17,752 nucleotides of DNA from Sphingomonas_R sp036387535. GTDB lineage: Bacteria; Pseudomonadota; Alphaproteobacteria; Sphingomonadales; Sphingomonadaceae. Both the position numbers and the translations under genes were made by a program. Where the stretch lies: positions 1-17,752 of the forward strand of contig NZ_DASVTO010000040.1 of NCBI RefSeq assembly GCF_036387535.1, in the 5' to 3' direction. The notes under the pieces were generated by a model, which did no database searches, was not told the DNA's origin, and saw only the letters and a program-made list of their open reading frames with translations. Shown here piece after piece: positions 7,256 to 16,245 of this stretch (within the stretch, counting starts at the first letter, position 1; each line of letters starts with the position of its first letter).

Positions 7256-7624
7256 TTACGGCTTGATCCCGCTTGGACGGTAGCTTGCCAATTTGTCTAG
7301 ATCCGCCTCTTCTGCGTGCATTAAGGTCAACTCAAACCCCGGATGTTCCTCGCTCGGGATGATGACCTTTCCAGCAAGGTCTTCGGAAACTAGGGTCCAT
7401 ACGTTGGACGTCGCGCCGTCGAACCGCGACGCGTCGGTCTCCAACGTCATCAAGACGTGGCACTCAAAATGCTCAGCGGGGTCCGAGGCGATCATCCATG
7501 TCAGTTGGTCACGTAAACTCGTCAGGGCTGCCCGATTGCCGTAGGCCGTCAAGCCTTCAGCGGTCAGCGATAAACACAGCCGAGCCGTTCCATCGGGTGC
7601 CGGTGCCTCTTGCTGGTTAGTCAT
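7256..7624 (-). CDS. Hypothetical protein, unrecognised, in a lower-GC segment
   Basis: The 122-residue product has no signal peptide and no membrane segment. It starts with a polar N-terminus, then LCLSLTAEGLTAYGNRAAL, a central ASDPAEHFECHVLMTLE and SRFDGATSNVWTLV, and a C-terminal FELTLMHAEEADLDKLAS. The alternation of strands and a helix suggests a small compact alpha/beta protein. I do not recognise the family. I considered small immunity-type proteins but found no motif to support that. GC over the gene is about 58% by hand count, clearly below its neighbours, so horizontal acquisition is possible. The start (ATG at 7624) lacks a good ribosome site. The amino-acid composition looks like a genuine globular protein rather than a shadow frame. 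Confidence 0.7.
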   Translation of the reverse strand: MTNQQEAPAPDGTARLCLSLTAEGLTAYGNRAALTSLRDQLTWMIASDPAEHFECHVLMTLETDASRFDGATSNVWTLVSEDLAGKVIIPSEEHPGFELTLMHAEEADLDKLASYRPSGIKP

Positions 7625-7806
7625 AGCAACTCAGATCCCCGATGTCTGGTTTCGGGCGTAGCAGACTAGTGCGAGAGCGACGATGATTGGGGGTGGGTTC
7701 AAGCGGTCATCGCAATTCTAAAGTGCGGCGCGTTGATCCAGCACCAAGCTTCAACGTCGCAAACCGGTCGCAGCGGCGGATGCCTCCGCGTGCAGCCGAC
7801 CGCCAA

Positions 7807-8565
7807 TCACGCCGCCCCCAGCCACTCCGTCATCGCGCGCCCGAGTTCCGGCTTCACGACGGCACTCATGTGATTACCCGGCACTTCGACATAGCGCCCC
7901 TGAGGCAGCAATTCGGCCAGCGCCGCCGACGATCCGTTGTCATCGTCCTCCGCGCCCGACACCACCAGCACCGGCCGGTCGATCGCGGCGATGTCGGCCG
8001 CGGCCGTATCCACGAAGCTGTCGAGCAGCGGCAGCAACGCCTTCGGATCGCCGCCGCTGGTCTTCAGGAACGCTTCCGCCATCCACTCCGGCGTGCCGCG
8101 TTGAAACGTGCCGATGCCGGTCAGGATGCGCCGGAAATGCGCGGCGCGGGTTCCGGTATCCAGCAGGCCCTGATACCCCATGCCGGACAGGATCACCCGG
8201 CCCGGTTCGGCCCCGCGCACCAGCATCCGCACCGCGGTCCGCGCGCCCAGCGAATAGCCGCCCAGATCATAGTCGCCGAGCCCCAGCTGCGCGACCAGCG
8301 CCTCGGCATCCTCCGCCAAAATGTCAGGCGGGTAGCATGCCGGATCGTGCGGCGCGGCGCTGTCGCCATGCGCGCGCAGGTCCGGCATGATGACGCGGTA
8401 ACCCAACGCCGCGATCCGGGCGGCATGGCCGAACTTGATCCAATTGGTGTCCGCGGACGAAAACAGCCCGTGGATCAGGATCAGCGGACGCCCGCCGCCA
8501 ATCTCGTGCCAGGCCAGCGTCGTGCCGTCGGCCGCGCTATAATGGTGGGTGGTGGGGGTCAGCAT
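7807..8565 (-). CDS. Alpha/beta-fold hydrolase
   Basis: The 252-residue protein has the alpha/beta hydrolase layout: oxyanion segment LILIHGLFSS (about 28-37), PDLRAHGDS (61-69), nucleophile elbow GYSLG with Ser105, a probable acid Asp in VVSGAEDDD (about 207), and a catalytic His in GNHMSAV (His232). The triad is complete. The substrate cannot be told from sequence. A longer open frame extends upstream into the GFA gene but is a shadow. The ATG at 8565 has AAGGAG 4 bases before it and overlaps the GFA stop by 7 bases, so the two are probably co-translated. Confidence 0.92.
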   Translation of the reverse strand: MLTPTTHHYSAADGTTLAWHEIGGGRPLILIHGLFSSADTNWIKFGHAARIAALGYRVIMPDLRAHGDSAAPHDPACYPPDILAEDAEALVAQLGLGDYDLGGYSLGARTAVRMLVRGAEPGRVILSGMGYQGLLDTGTRAAHFRRILTGIGTFQRGTPEWMAEAFLKTSGGDPKALLPLLDSFVDTAAADIAAIDRPVLVVSGAEDDDNGSSAALAELLPQGRYVEVPGNHMSAVVKPELGRAMTEWLGAA

Positions 8566-9041
8566 CCGGCTCCTTCGGCACGCGCCGCTCTCCAGGCGGC
8601 CAGATCGTCCGGCTGCGTGGCATGCGTCGGCAAGGCAGGATCCAATATCACCCAGGGCCGCCTGCGCGAAACCCAGATATGCGCGGTCGGCGTCGCCCAG
8701 GTCGGATCGTCGAGCGAACCGCCCTTCACGCTCACCCAGTCCGGCGACAGGCTGTCGATATGGAACACCCGCGTTCCGCAATAGTCGCAGAAGACGCAGC
8801 TGGTCCGCGTGCCGAAATCGGTCCCCCGATCCCAACGCTTGACCGGGCCCGTGACCACGAAATCCACCCGCCGCACGGTCAGCGACAGCCCGAATGCGCT
8901 CGCCGACTGCCGCTGGCATTCGCGGCAATGGCAGGCATGGCAGGACGGCTGCGGCCCGTCGATCCGGTACCGCACCGCCCCGCACTGACACCCGCCGGTG
9001 CGCAGCGCCGCGTCGGCGTCAGTCGGCGTCCGGCTCTTCAT
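8559..9041 (-). CDS. GFA-domain (CENP-V/GFA family) zinc-binding protein
   Basis: The 160-residue protein has the GFA fold cysteine pattern: GGCQCGAVRY with C18 and C20, CHCRECQ with C37, C39 and C42, and FCDYCGTRVFH with C85 and C88. These positions bind structural and catalytic-site zinc in glutathione-dependent formaldehyde-activating enzyme and its many relatives. The founding Gfa adds glutathione to formaldehyde, but that activity has been questioned and most members have no known substrate. The ATG at 9041 lies inside asd, giving a 23-base overlap, and its ribosome site is weak. No other in-frame start lies before the zinc motif. It overlaps the downstream hydrolase by 7 bases. Confidence 0.92.
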   Translation of the reverse strand: MKSRTPTDADAALRTGGCQCGAVRYRIDGPQPSCHACHCRECQRQSASAFGLSLTVRRVDFVVTGPVKRWDRGTDFGTRTSCVFCDYCGTRVFHIDSLSPDWVSVKGGSLDDPTWATPTAHIWVSRRRPWVILDPALPTHATQPDDLAAWRAARAEGAGC

Positions 9042-10089
9042 CCGGGTCCGCTTCCAGATGCTGCATGTCCTTCTTCAGATGCCGCCGCCCGAGCAGTTCG
9101 GCGATCTGCACCGCGTTCAGGGCCGCACCCTTGCGCAGATTGTCGCTGACGCACCACAGCATCAGGCCGTTCTCGACCGTCGGATCCTCGCGCACGCGGC
9201 TGACGAAGGTGGCGAATTCCCCGACACACTCGACCGGTGTGATGTATCCGCCGTCCTCGCGCTTGTCGATCAGCATGATCCCCGGCGCCTCGCGCAGGAT
9301 ATTCTGCGCGTCCTCGGCCGACAATTCGCGCTCCAGTTCGATGGAGATGGCCTCGGAATGGCCGACGAACACCGGCACGCGCACACAGGTGGCCACCACC
9401 TTGATCTTCGGGTCCAGGATCTTCTTGGTCTCGACCACCATCTTCCATTCTTCCTTGGTGAACCCGTCATCCAGGAAGACGTCGATATGCGGAATCACGT
9501 TGAACGCGATCTGCTTGGTGAACTTGTGCGGCTCGGCCGGATCGCCGACGAAGATGTTGCGGCTTTGCTCGAACAGTTCATCCATCCCCTGCTTGCCGGC
9601 GCCCGACACGGATTGATAGGTCGAAACCACCACGCGCTTGATCGTCGCGGCGTCATGTAATGGCTTCAGCGCCACCACCATCTGCGCCGTCGAACAGTTC
9701 GGGTTGGCGATGATGTTCTTGCGGCGATACCCGTCGATCGCGTCCGGGTTCACCTCCGGCACGATCAGCGGCACGTCCGGGTCCATGCGATACAGCGAAC
9801 TGTTGTCGATGACGACGCAGCCGGCCGCCGCAGCCTTCGGCGCATACACCGCGGTGGCTTCCGATCCGATCGCGAACAGCGCCATGTCCCAGCCGGCCCA
9901 GTCGAAATGCTCGATATTCTGGACCTTCAGCTGCTTGCCGGTCTCGCCGAAATCGACCTTGTTACCCTGGCTGCGCGACGATGCGACCACCGCGATCTCG
10001 TCGATCGGGAATTCCCGCTCCGCCAGGATGTTGAGCATTTCCCGCCCGACATTGCCCGTGGCACCTGCCACGACGACCCGATAACCCAT
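9019..10089 (-). CDS. asd: Aspartate-semialdehyde dehydrogenase
   Basis: Asd reduces aspartyl phosphate to aspartate semialdehyde with NADPH, the branch point to lysine, diaminopimelate, threonine and methionine. The 356-residue protein has the N-terminal dinucleotide motif GATGNVG (9-15), SSRSQG (38-42 region), the catalytic Cys132 in NPNCSTAQ, QSVSGAGKQGMDEL in the substrate region and His244 in VFVGHSEAI. It ends with an acidic tail (EADPDEEPDAD). GGAG lies 7 bases before the ATG. A sigma70-like promoter is proposed just upstream. The 3' end overlaps the GFA gene, which is unusual for a biosynthetic housekeeping gene. Confidence 0.97.
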   Translation of the reverse strand: MGYRVVVAGATGNVGREMLNILAEREFPIDEIAVVASSRSQGNKVDFGETGKQLKVQNIEHFDWAGWDMALFAIGSEATAVYAPKAAAAGCVVIDNSSLYRMDPDVPLIVPEVNPDAIDGYRRKNIIANPNCSTAQMVVALKPLHDAATIKRVVVSTYQSVSGAGKQGMDELFEQSRNIFVGDPAEPHKFTKQIAFNVIPHIDVFLDDGFTKEEWKMVVETKKILDPKIKVVATCVRVPVFVGHSEAISIELERELSAEDAQNILREAPGIMLIDKREDGGYITPVECVGEFATFVSRVREDPTVENGLMLWCVSDNLRKGAALNAVQIAELLGRRHLKKDMQHLEADPDEEPDAD

Positions 10090-10119
10090 AGCCTCGCTCC
10101 GATACTGCGTCGGTCGGGC

Positions 10120-10147
10120 GGTTTAGGGAACAAGCGCGGTTTGTCTA
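10120..10147 (-). promoter_or_regulatory. Possible sigma70-type promoter for asd
   Basis: On the minus strand TAGACA (10147-10142) and TAAACC (10125-10120) are separated by 16 bases, about 30 bases before the asd ATG. The -35 has five of six consensus bases. The -10 is weaker and of the A-rich kind seen in alphaproteobacteria. Confidence 0.35.
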
Positions 10148-10195
10148 CTGTTTTGGGGCTTGCCGCCCTGCAACTTCCGCTTGGGCAAGCCCTCG

Positions 10196-10282
10196 TCCCC
10201 GCGCAGGCCGGGAGCTCCCGCAGGCAAAGCGCCCATGCCAAACCCCAGCGAGGTCGCCGCCTCCGCCGGAATGACGCGGGGT
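10196..10282. repeat. REP-like palindromic element between oxidoreductase and asd genes
   Basis: The segment begins with GTCCCCGCGCAGG, holds a perfect 12-bp palindrome CGGGAGCTCCCG (10209-10220) and ends with GGAATGACGCGGGG. Read through on the minus strand it gives the peptide RELPACAGTRA, a run often produced when REP-type repeats of high-GC proteobacteria are translated by chance. The copy number in the genome cannot be judged from here. Confidence 0.45.
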
Positions 10283-10288
10283 CCGTAA

Positions 10289-11290
10289 TCACCCCATCGT
10301 CAGGACGACCTTCCCGACATGGTCGCCCGCTTCCAGATACGCATGCGCCGCGGCCGCCTCGGCCAGCGGGAATGTTCGGTCGATGATCGGCTTCAACCGG
10401 CCTTCCTCGACATGCGGCCACACCTGTCGGCTCAACTCGTCCGCCACCAGCGACTTGAACCCGACCGATCGTGCGCGCAGCGTCGAACCGGTCAGCGTGA
10501 GCCGACGCTTCATCACGTCCCAGATCTGGAAGCTCGCCTCCGCCCCGCGTTGCGAAGCGATCGACACATGGCGGCCGTCATCGGCCAGACAAGCGAGGTT
10601 GCGGGCGAAATAATCGCCGCCGATCATGTCCAGCACCGCATCCACGCCGCGCCCTTCGGTCAGCCGCTGCACCTCCGCTACGAAATCCTGCGTGCGGTAA
10701 TTGATGGCATGCGCCGCGCCGATCTCCAGCGCACGGTCACACTTGGCGTCCGATCCCGCGGTCACGATCACGGTCAGGCCGAAGATGCGGCCGAGCAGGA
10801 TCGCCATCGTGCCTATTCCGCTGGTCCCGCCATGGACCAGCACCGTGTCGCCCTCCATCGCATAGGCGCGCTCGAACAAATTGGTCCACACGGTGAACAG
10901 CGTTTCGGGCAGCGCCGCCGCCTCCACCATGGACAGCGCCGCCGGCACGGGCAGGCACTGCCCCGCCGGCGCCACCGCATATTCGGCATAGCCGCCGCCG
11001 GTAATCAGCGCGCAGACCGGCTGGCCCGGAAACAGGGTCGCAACCTCGGTACCGCACGCGACGACCGTGCCGGAAACCTCCAGCCCGGGGATCGACGGCG
11101 CACCGGGCGGCGGCGGATATTTGCCCGCGCGCTGCATCAGGTCGGGCCGGTTCACGCCGGCGGCGGCAACCTGGATCAACACCTCGTTCGCGCCGGGCAC
11201 CGGCACGGGCCGTTCGACCGGACGCAGGATGTCGGGTCCGCCGGCCTCGTCCGGATCGATGGCGATCATCCGTTCGGGCAGTACCGCCAT
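10289..11290 (-). CDS. NAD(P)H quinone oxidoreductase, PIG3 family (zinc-free MDR)
   Basis: The 333-residue protein belongs to the medium-chain dehydrogenase/reductase superfamily. The N-terminal GroES-like domain carries GVNRPDLMQRAGKYPPPPGA (45-64) followed by IPGLEVSGTV, typical of the PIG3 (p53-inducible) quinone oxidoreductases. The NADPH-binding motif is HGGTSGIGT (153-161). No catalytic or structural zinc Cys cluster is seen. Two adjacent ATGs exist (11293 and 11290). I chose 11290 because the AGGGGGA ribosome site then has more room. The frame extends further upstream only as a shadow of the DUF1192 region. A good promoter lies upstream, and an inverted repeat falls in the predicted leader. 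Confidence 0.93.
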   Translation of the reverse strand: MAVLPERMIAIDPDEAGGPDILRPVERPVPVPGANEVLIQVAAAGVNRPDLMQRAGKYPPPPGAPSIPGLEVSGTVVACGTEVATLFPGQPVCALITGGGYAEYAVAPAGQCLPVPAALSMVEAAALPETLFTVWTNLFERAYAMEGDTVLVHGGTSGIGTMAILLGRIFGLTVIVTAGSDAKCDRALEIGAAHAINYRTQDFVAEVQRLTEGRGVDAVLDMIGGDYFARNLACLADDGRHVSIASQRGAEASFQIWDVMKRRLTLTGSTLRARSVGFKSLVADELSRQVWPHVEEGRLKPIIDRTFPLAEAAAAHAYLEAGDHVGKVVLTMG

Positions 11291-11306
11291 CATTCCCCCT
11301 GACGAC

Positions 11307-11332
11307 CGTCGCGACGATCGCGCATCGCGACG
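11307..11332. promoter_or_regulatory. Inverted repeat in the divergent intergenic region
   Basis: CGTCGCGA (11307-11314) and its exact reverse complement TCGCGACG (11325-11332) flank 10 bases. Each arm contains the self-complementary TCGCGA, and centres lie 18 bases apart. It sits between the predicted oxidoreductase start of transcription and its ATG, so it could be a repressor operator or a leader stem-loop. Confidence 0.45.
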
Positions 11333-11354
11333 TTCATGCAATTCTGTCGACCGG

Positions 11355-11383
11355 TTTATTGACTTGGGCGCGCGCGCGGTCAA
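11355..11383 (-). promoter_or_regulatory. Sigma70-type promoter for the quinone oxidoreductase
   Basis: On the minus strand TTGACC (11383-11378) and AATAAA (11360-11355) are separated by exactly 17 bases. The predicted transcript would start near 11348 and have a leader of roughly 58 bases. The spacer is an alternating GC tract. Confidence 0.55.
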
Positions 11384-11393
11384 CGCTGTCTGC

Positions 11394-11591
11394 ATGGACT
11401 CGGAAGAAACTTTTCCGAAACGGTCAGACGATCCGCTAGCGCTGCTGGCGCGGCAGGATCTGGATCCGCTGTCGGTCGCCGAACTGCACGCCCGCATCGC
11501 GGTGCTGGAGGCGGAGATCCGGCGAACACGCCAACAGGCCGAACATGCCGTTAACCATCGCGCAACCGCTGATGCGCTATTCAGGCGATGA
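11394..11591 (+). CDS. DUF1192 family small protein
   Basis: The 65-residue protein matches the DUF1192 pattern: an acidic start MDSEETFPKRSDDPLALLA, then QDLDPLSVAELHARIAVLE followed by a heptad-like helix AEIRRTRQQAEHAV and an ending RATADALFRR. It is predicted to be a short coiled coil of unknown function, common in alphaproteobacteria. The ATG at 11394 has no clear ribosome site, so either it is leaderless or weakly translated. Its TGA overlaps the ATG of the next small ORF by ATGA. It is divergent from the quinone oxidoreductase and is probably the first gene of the clpA transcript. Confidence 0.85.
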   Translation: MDSEETFPKRSDDPLALLARQDLDPLSVAELHARIAVLEAEIRRTRQQAEHAVNHRATADALFRR

Positions 11592-11719
11592 CGAAGCGGA
11601 GCTTTCCGACCTGGGACGAAACGCCGCAGCCCGGCGCCACGGACGTCCTTGATCGGCAGGCGCGGCATCACGACATATCGGTGGACGGGGTCGTCCACCT
11701 GACGGGCCCCAAGGAGTAG
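11588..11719 (+). CDS. Small ORF (43 aa) between DUF1192 gene and clpA, unrecognised
   Basis: An ATG overlapping the DUF1192 stop (ATGA) opens a 43-codon frame ending in TAG at 11717-11719, six bases before the clpA ATG. The protein runs MTKRSFPTWDETPQPG near the start and ends VHLTGPKE. It is polar with no membrane segment. About 86% of codons end in G or C by my count, which is typical of real genes here. The last codons contain the AAGGAG ribosome site of clpA, so translating ribosomes would end right at it. This supports translational coupling. I do not recognise a family. It could also be a non-coding spacer with chance coding bias. Confidence 0.55.
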   Translation: MTKRSFPTWDETPQPGATDVLDRQARHHDISVDGVVHLTGPKE

Positions 11720-11725
11720 AAGTCC

Positions 11726-14125
<2,400 letters not shown>

Positions 14126-14146
14126 GCGGCCCTGCGCGTTGAATTG

Positions 14147-14173
14147 AGCCCCGGTGAAAGCCGGGGCTTTCTT
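14147..14173 (+). terminator. Intrinsic terminator after clpA
   Basis: An 8-bp stem AGCCCCGG/CCGGGGCT (14147-14154 with 14161-14168) closes a TGAAAG loop and is followed by TTCTT. It isolates clpA from the next module. Confidence 0.85.
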
Positions 14174-14308
14174 GTATCGGCTGCTCGCAAACATCTGGCG
14201 CAGCGCGATCGGGGGCACCTGACCCTTGACGCCTTTCAAGCCACGGAATAGCCCGGAGGCAATCGGTGATTAGGGGGCTAATCCGCCGAATGCAGGGGGG
14301 CTTGCACG

Positions 14309-15061
14309 ATGGCTGGAATGTTGCGGTCGGCGCGTATCGCCGTGGGTTTGACATGCGCGTCGGTCGTCGCGCTCTGCCCGGCGGTCGCGCAGGAAAAATC
14401 CGGGATCAAGACGGGGTTCGTCCTCGCGCCCGGCTCCAAGAAGATCCTGCTGATCCGGCCCGCGATCAAGGTCGGCGCGCAATCCACTGGCGGCATGTTC
14501 GAACCCAATGCCGATTGGACCGATCAGGCGAAAACCAACATCGGCACCGCGCTGGACCGCGCACAGGGCAAGCTCGGCAACAGCGTCTTCGTCGCTGCGG
14601 ATCCGGTCGGCCCGGCGGCGGCCACGCTGGCGGAGTATCGCGCCCTATTTTCGACGGTGGCGAGTTCCGTCATCATCTATCAGTTCTTCCCCGGCAACCG
14701 CCTGCCTACCAAGAAGCGCAAGGACGCGCCCTTCGAATGGACGCTTGGTCCCGGCGTCGCGAATATTCCGGGTGCCGCCGATGCGGACTATATCCTGTTC
14801 CTGGAAACAGAGGATCATTTCGGATCGACGGGACGCAAGGTAGCGCAGATCCTGGCAGGAGGTCTGGGCGTCGGGATCACCTCCGGCGTTCACAAGGGCT
14901 ATGCCGGGCTGGTCGACGCCCGTACCGGCGACCTCGTCTGGCTGAACGCCGATCGCCAGATGGGCGGCGACGTCCGCGACGGTGACGGCGCGGTGAAGCG
15001 CGTGACCCAGTTGCTGGAGGATTTCCCGGGCAGCACGCCCGCCGCCACCGGAACGCAGTGA
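14309..15061 (+). CDS. Exported hypothetical protein, first gene of M48 module
   Basis: The 250-residue protein has a signal peptide (hydrophobic ARIAVGLTCASVVAL, cleavage likely after AVA at about residue 27). The mature part contains KKILLIRPAIKVGAQSTGGM, then DWTDQAKTNIGTALDRA, and ends with GYAGLVDARTGDLVWLNADR and an ending like VTQLLEDFPG. The last motif resembles periplasmic or outer-membrane-anchored proteins that assemble around CsgG/GNA1162-like folds, but I cannot assign a family. AGGGGGG lies 8 bases before the ATG. Its stop overlaps the next start by one base (TGATG), so it is coupled to the M48 peptidase. No convincing promoter is seen in the 183-base gap after clpA; a TTGAC at 14226-14230 has no good -10. 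Confidence 0.85.
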   Translation: MAGMLRSARIAVGLTCASVVALCPAVAQEKSGIKTGFVLAPGSKKILLIRPAIKVGAQSTGGMFEPNADWTDQAKTNIGTALDRAQGKLGNSVFVAADPVGPAAATLAEYRALFSTVASSVIIYQFFPGNRLPTKKRKDAPFEWTLGPGVANIPGAADADYILFLETEDHFGSTGRKVAQILAGGLGVGITSGVHKGYAGLVDARTGDLVWLNADRQMGGDVRDGDGAVKRVTQLLEDFPGSTPAATGTQ

Positions 15062-16245
15062 TGCGCCGTTTCCGCTTCACCGCCCTGCTGCTGGCCTGCC
15101 TCTCGCTGCAACCGGCAACGGCATTGGCGGCCAAGGCGCGGCCCGCCGTGCTGCCACCCTATGCCGGTGCCTATCAGCCGCAAAGCGTCGACGAACGCGG
15201 GTTGTGGGGTGAACTGGACGAGATCGAGCGCAAGCTGCGCGACTCCCCGGCCGTCATCCGGGATGAGCCGCTTACCGGCTATCTGCGCCATGTCCTGTGC
15301 GATACCGTCGGCCAGGAACGCTGCGGCGCCGTACGCATCTATGTCGTGCGGGTCGCAGAGATGAATGCCTCGATGACACCCAATGGCGCCATGCAGATCA
15401 TGAGCGGCCTACTGCTCCGCGTGCGCACCGAAGCGGAACTGGCCGCGGTCATGGCCCATGAATTCGCCCATTTCGAGGAACGGCACACCCTGGCCGGGTT
15501 CAAGGCGCAGCGCACGACCGGAGACATCATGGCGTGGGTCGGCCTGTTGGGCGGCTATTCCGGCACGCCGGTCGGCGCCACGCAGGCCAGCCTCTATCGC
15601 GCGCTATTCTCCTATGAGCGGAATCAGGAACGCGCCGCGGATATCCATGGCTTTCAATATCTCGCCGCCTCCCGCTACCGTCCCGGTGCCTTTTCGGAGT
15701 TCTGGAAACGGATGATGGACGAAGCTGATGCCACCGCCTTCGGGCGGCAGCAGCGCAGTACCCGATATGACCGCACGGCGTTCTTCGCCACGCATCCCAC
15801 CAGCCTGGAAAGAACAGGATATCTGAAGCAGCTCGCCATCAAGGACGGCGACGACGGCGAGGATGCCACCGAAGCCTTCACCTCGGCCATGGCCAAATGG
15901 CGCCCGATCTTTCTGTCGGATCAGCTGAAACGCAATGATTTCGGTGGCAGCGAGTATCTGCTGACCCAGCTTGCCGGCAACGATTGGACACCCGACCTGC
16001 TGCTGGCGCGTGGCGAACTGTACCGGATGCGTGGCAATCCGCGTGATCTTGTCGCCGCCGCCACCTTCTACCGCGACGCCATTGGAAAGGGCGCGACCGA
16101 TCCACTCGCCTATCGCGGGCTCGGTCTCGCATTGCTGCGCACGGGTCAAGCCGCCGAAGGCCGAACCGTGATCGCGGACTATCTGGTCCGCGACCCGAAT
16201 TGCCAGGACGCGGCCATGCTGCGCAGCCTGATCGAACAGCCATGA
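15061..16245 (+). CDS. Exported M48 family zinc metallopeptidase
   Basis: The 394-residue protein has a signal peptide (FTALLLACLSLQPATALA, cleavage near residue 23), then an M48 peptidase domain with the zinc motif HEFAH (133-137, in VMAHEFAHFEERH) and the third ligand Glu190 in NQERAADIHG. The C-terminal third looks like helical TPR-type repeats (GELYRMRGNPRDLVAAATFY, then YRGLGLALLRTGQAAEGRTV). The layout is like BepA/YfgC or LoiP-type periplasmic proteases that survey outer-membrane proteins. By homology it is likely to act in the periplasm. The start could also be GTG at 15058. It overlaps the upstream stop by one base and the downstream gene by four. Confidence 0.93.
   Translation: MRRFRFTALLLACLSLQPATALAAKARPAVLPPYAGAYQPQSVDERGLWGELDEIERKLRDSPAVIRDEPLTGYLRHVLCDTVGQERCGAVRIYVVRVAEMNASMTPNGAMQIMSGLLLRVRTEAELAAVMAHEFAHFEERHTLAGFKAQRTTGDIMAWVGLLGGYSGTPVGATQASLYRALFSYERNQERAADIHGFQYLAASRYRPGAFSEFWKRMMDEADATAFGRQQRSTRYDRTAFFATHPTSLERTGYLKQLAIKDGDDGEDATEAFTSAMAKWRPIFLSDQLKRNDFGGSEYLLTQLAGNDWTPDLLLARGELYRMRGNPRDLVAAATFYRDAIGKGATDPLAYRGLGLALLRTGQAAEGRTVIADYLVRDPNCQDAAMLRSLIEQP

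Noticed and set aside
7774..7788. Short hairpin after the alpha/beta hydrolase as a terminator
   Set aside because: The stem is only about 5 bp and no T run follows on the minus strand.
8566..8991. N-terminal extension of the alpha/beta hydrolase
   Set aside because: The extra 142 residues are a shadow of the GFA gene. The ATG at 8565 has AAGGAG before it and gives a normal-length hydrolase.
9927..10421. Minus-strand frame running through the asd/oxidoreductase gap
   Set aside because: It reads through the REP-like element and gives the typical chance peptide RELPACAGTRA. It also overlaps both real genes out of frame.
11291..11698. N-terminal extension of the quinone oxidoreductase
   Set aside because: It runs antisense over the DUF1192 gene and the promoter. 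The family start and ribosome site fit 11290.
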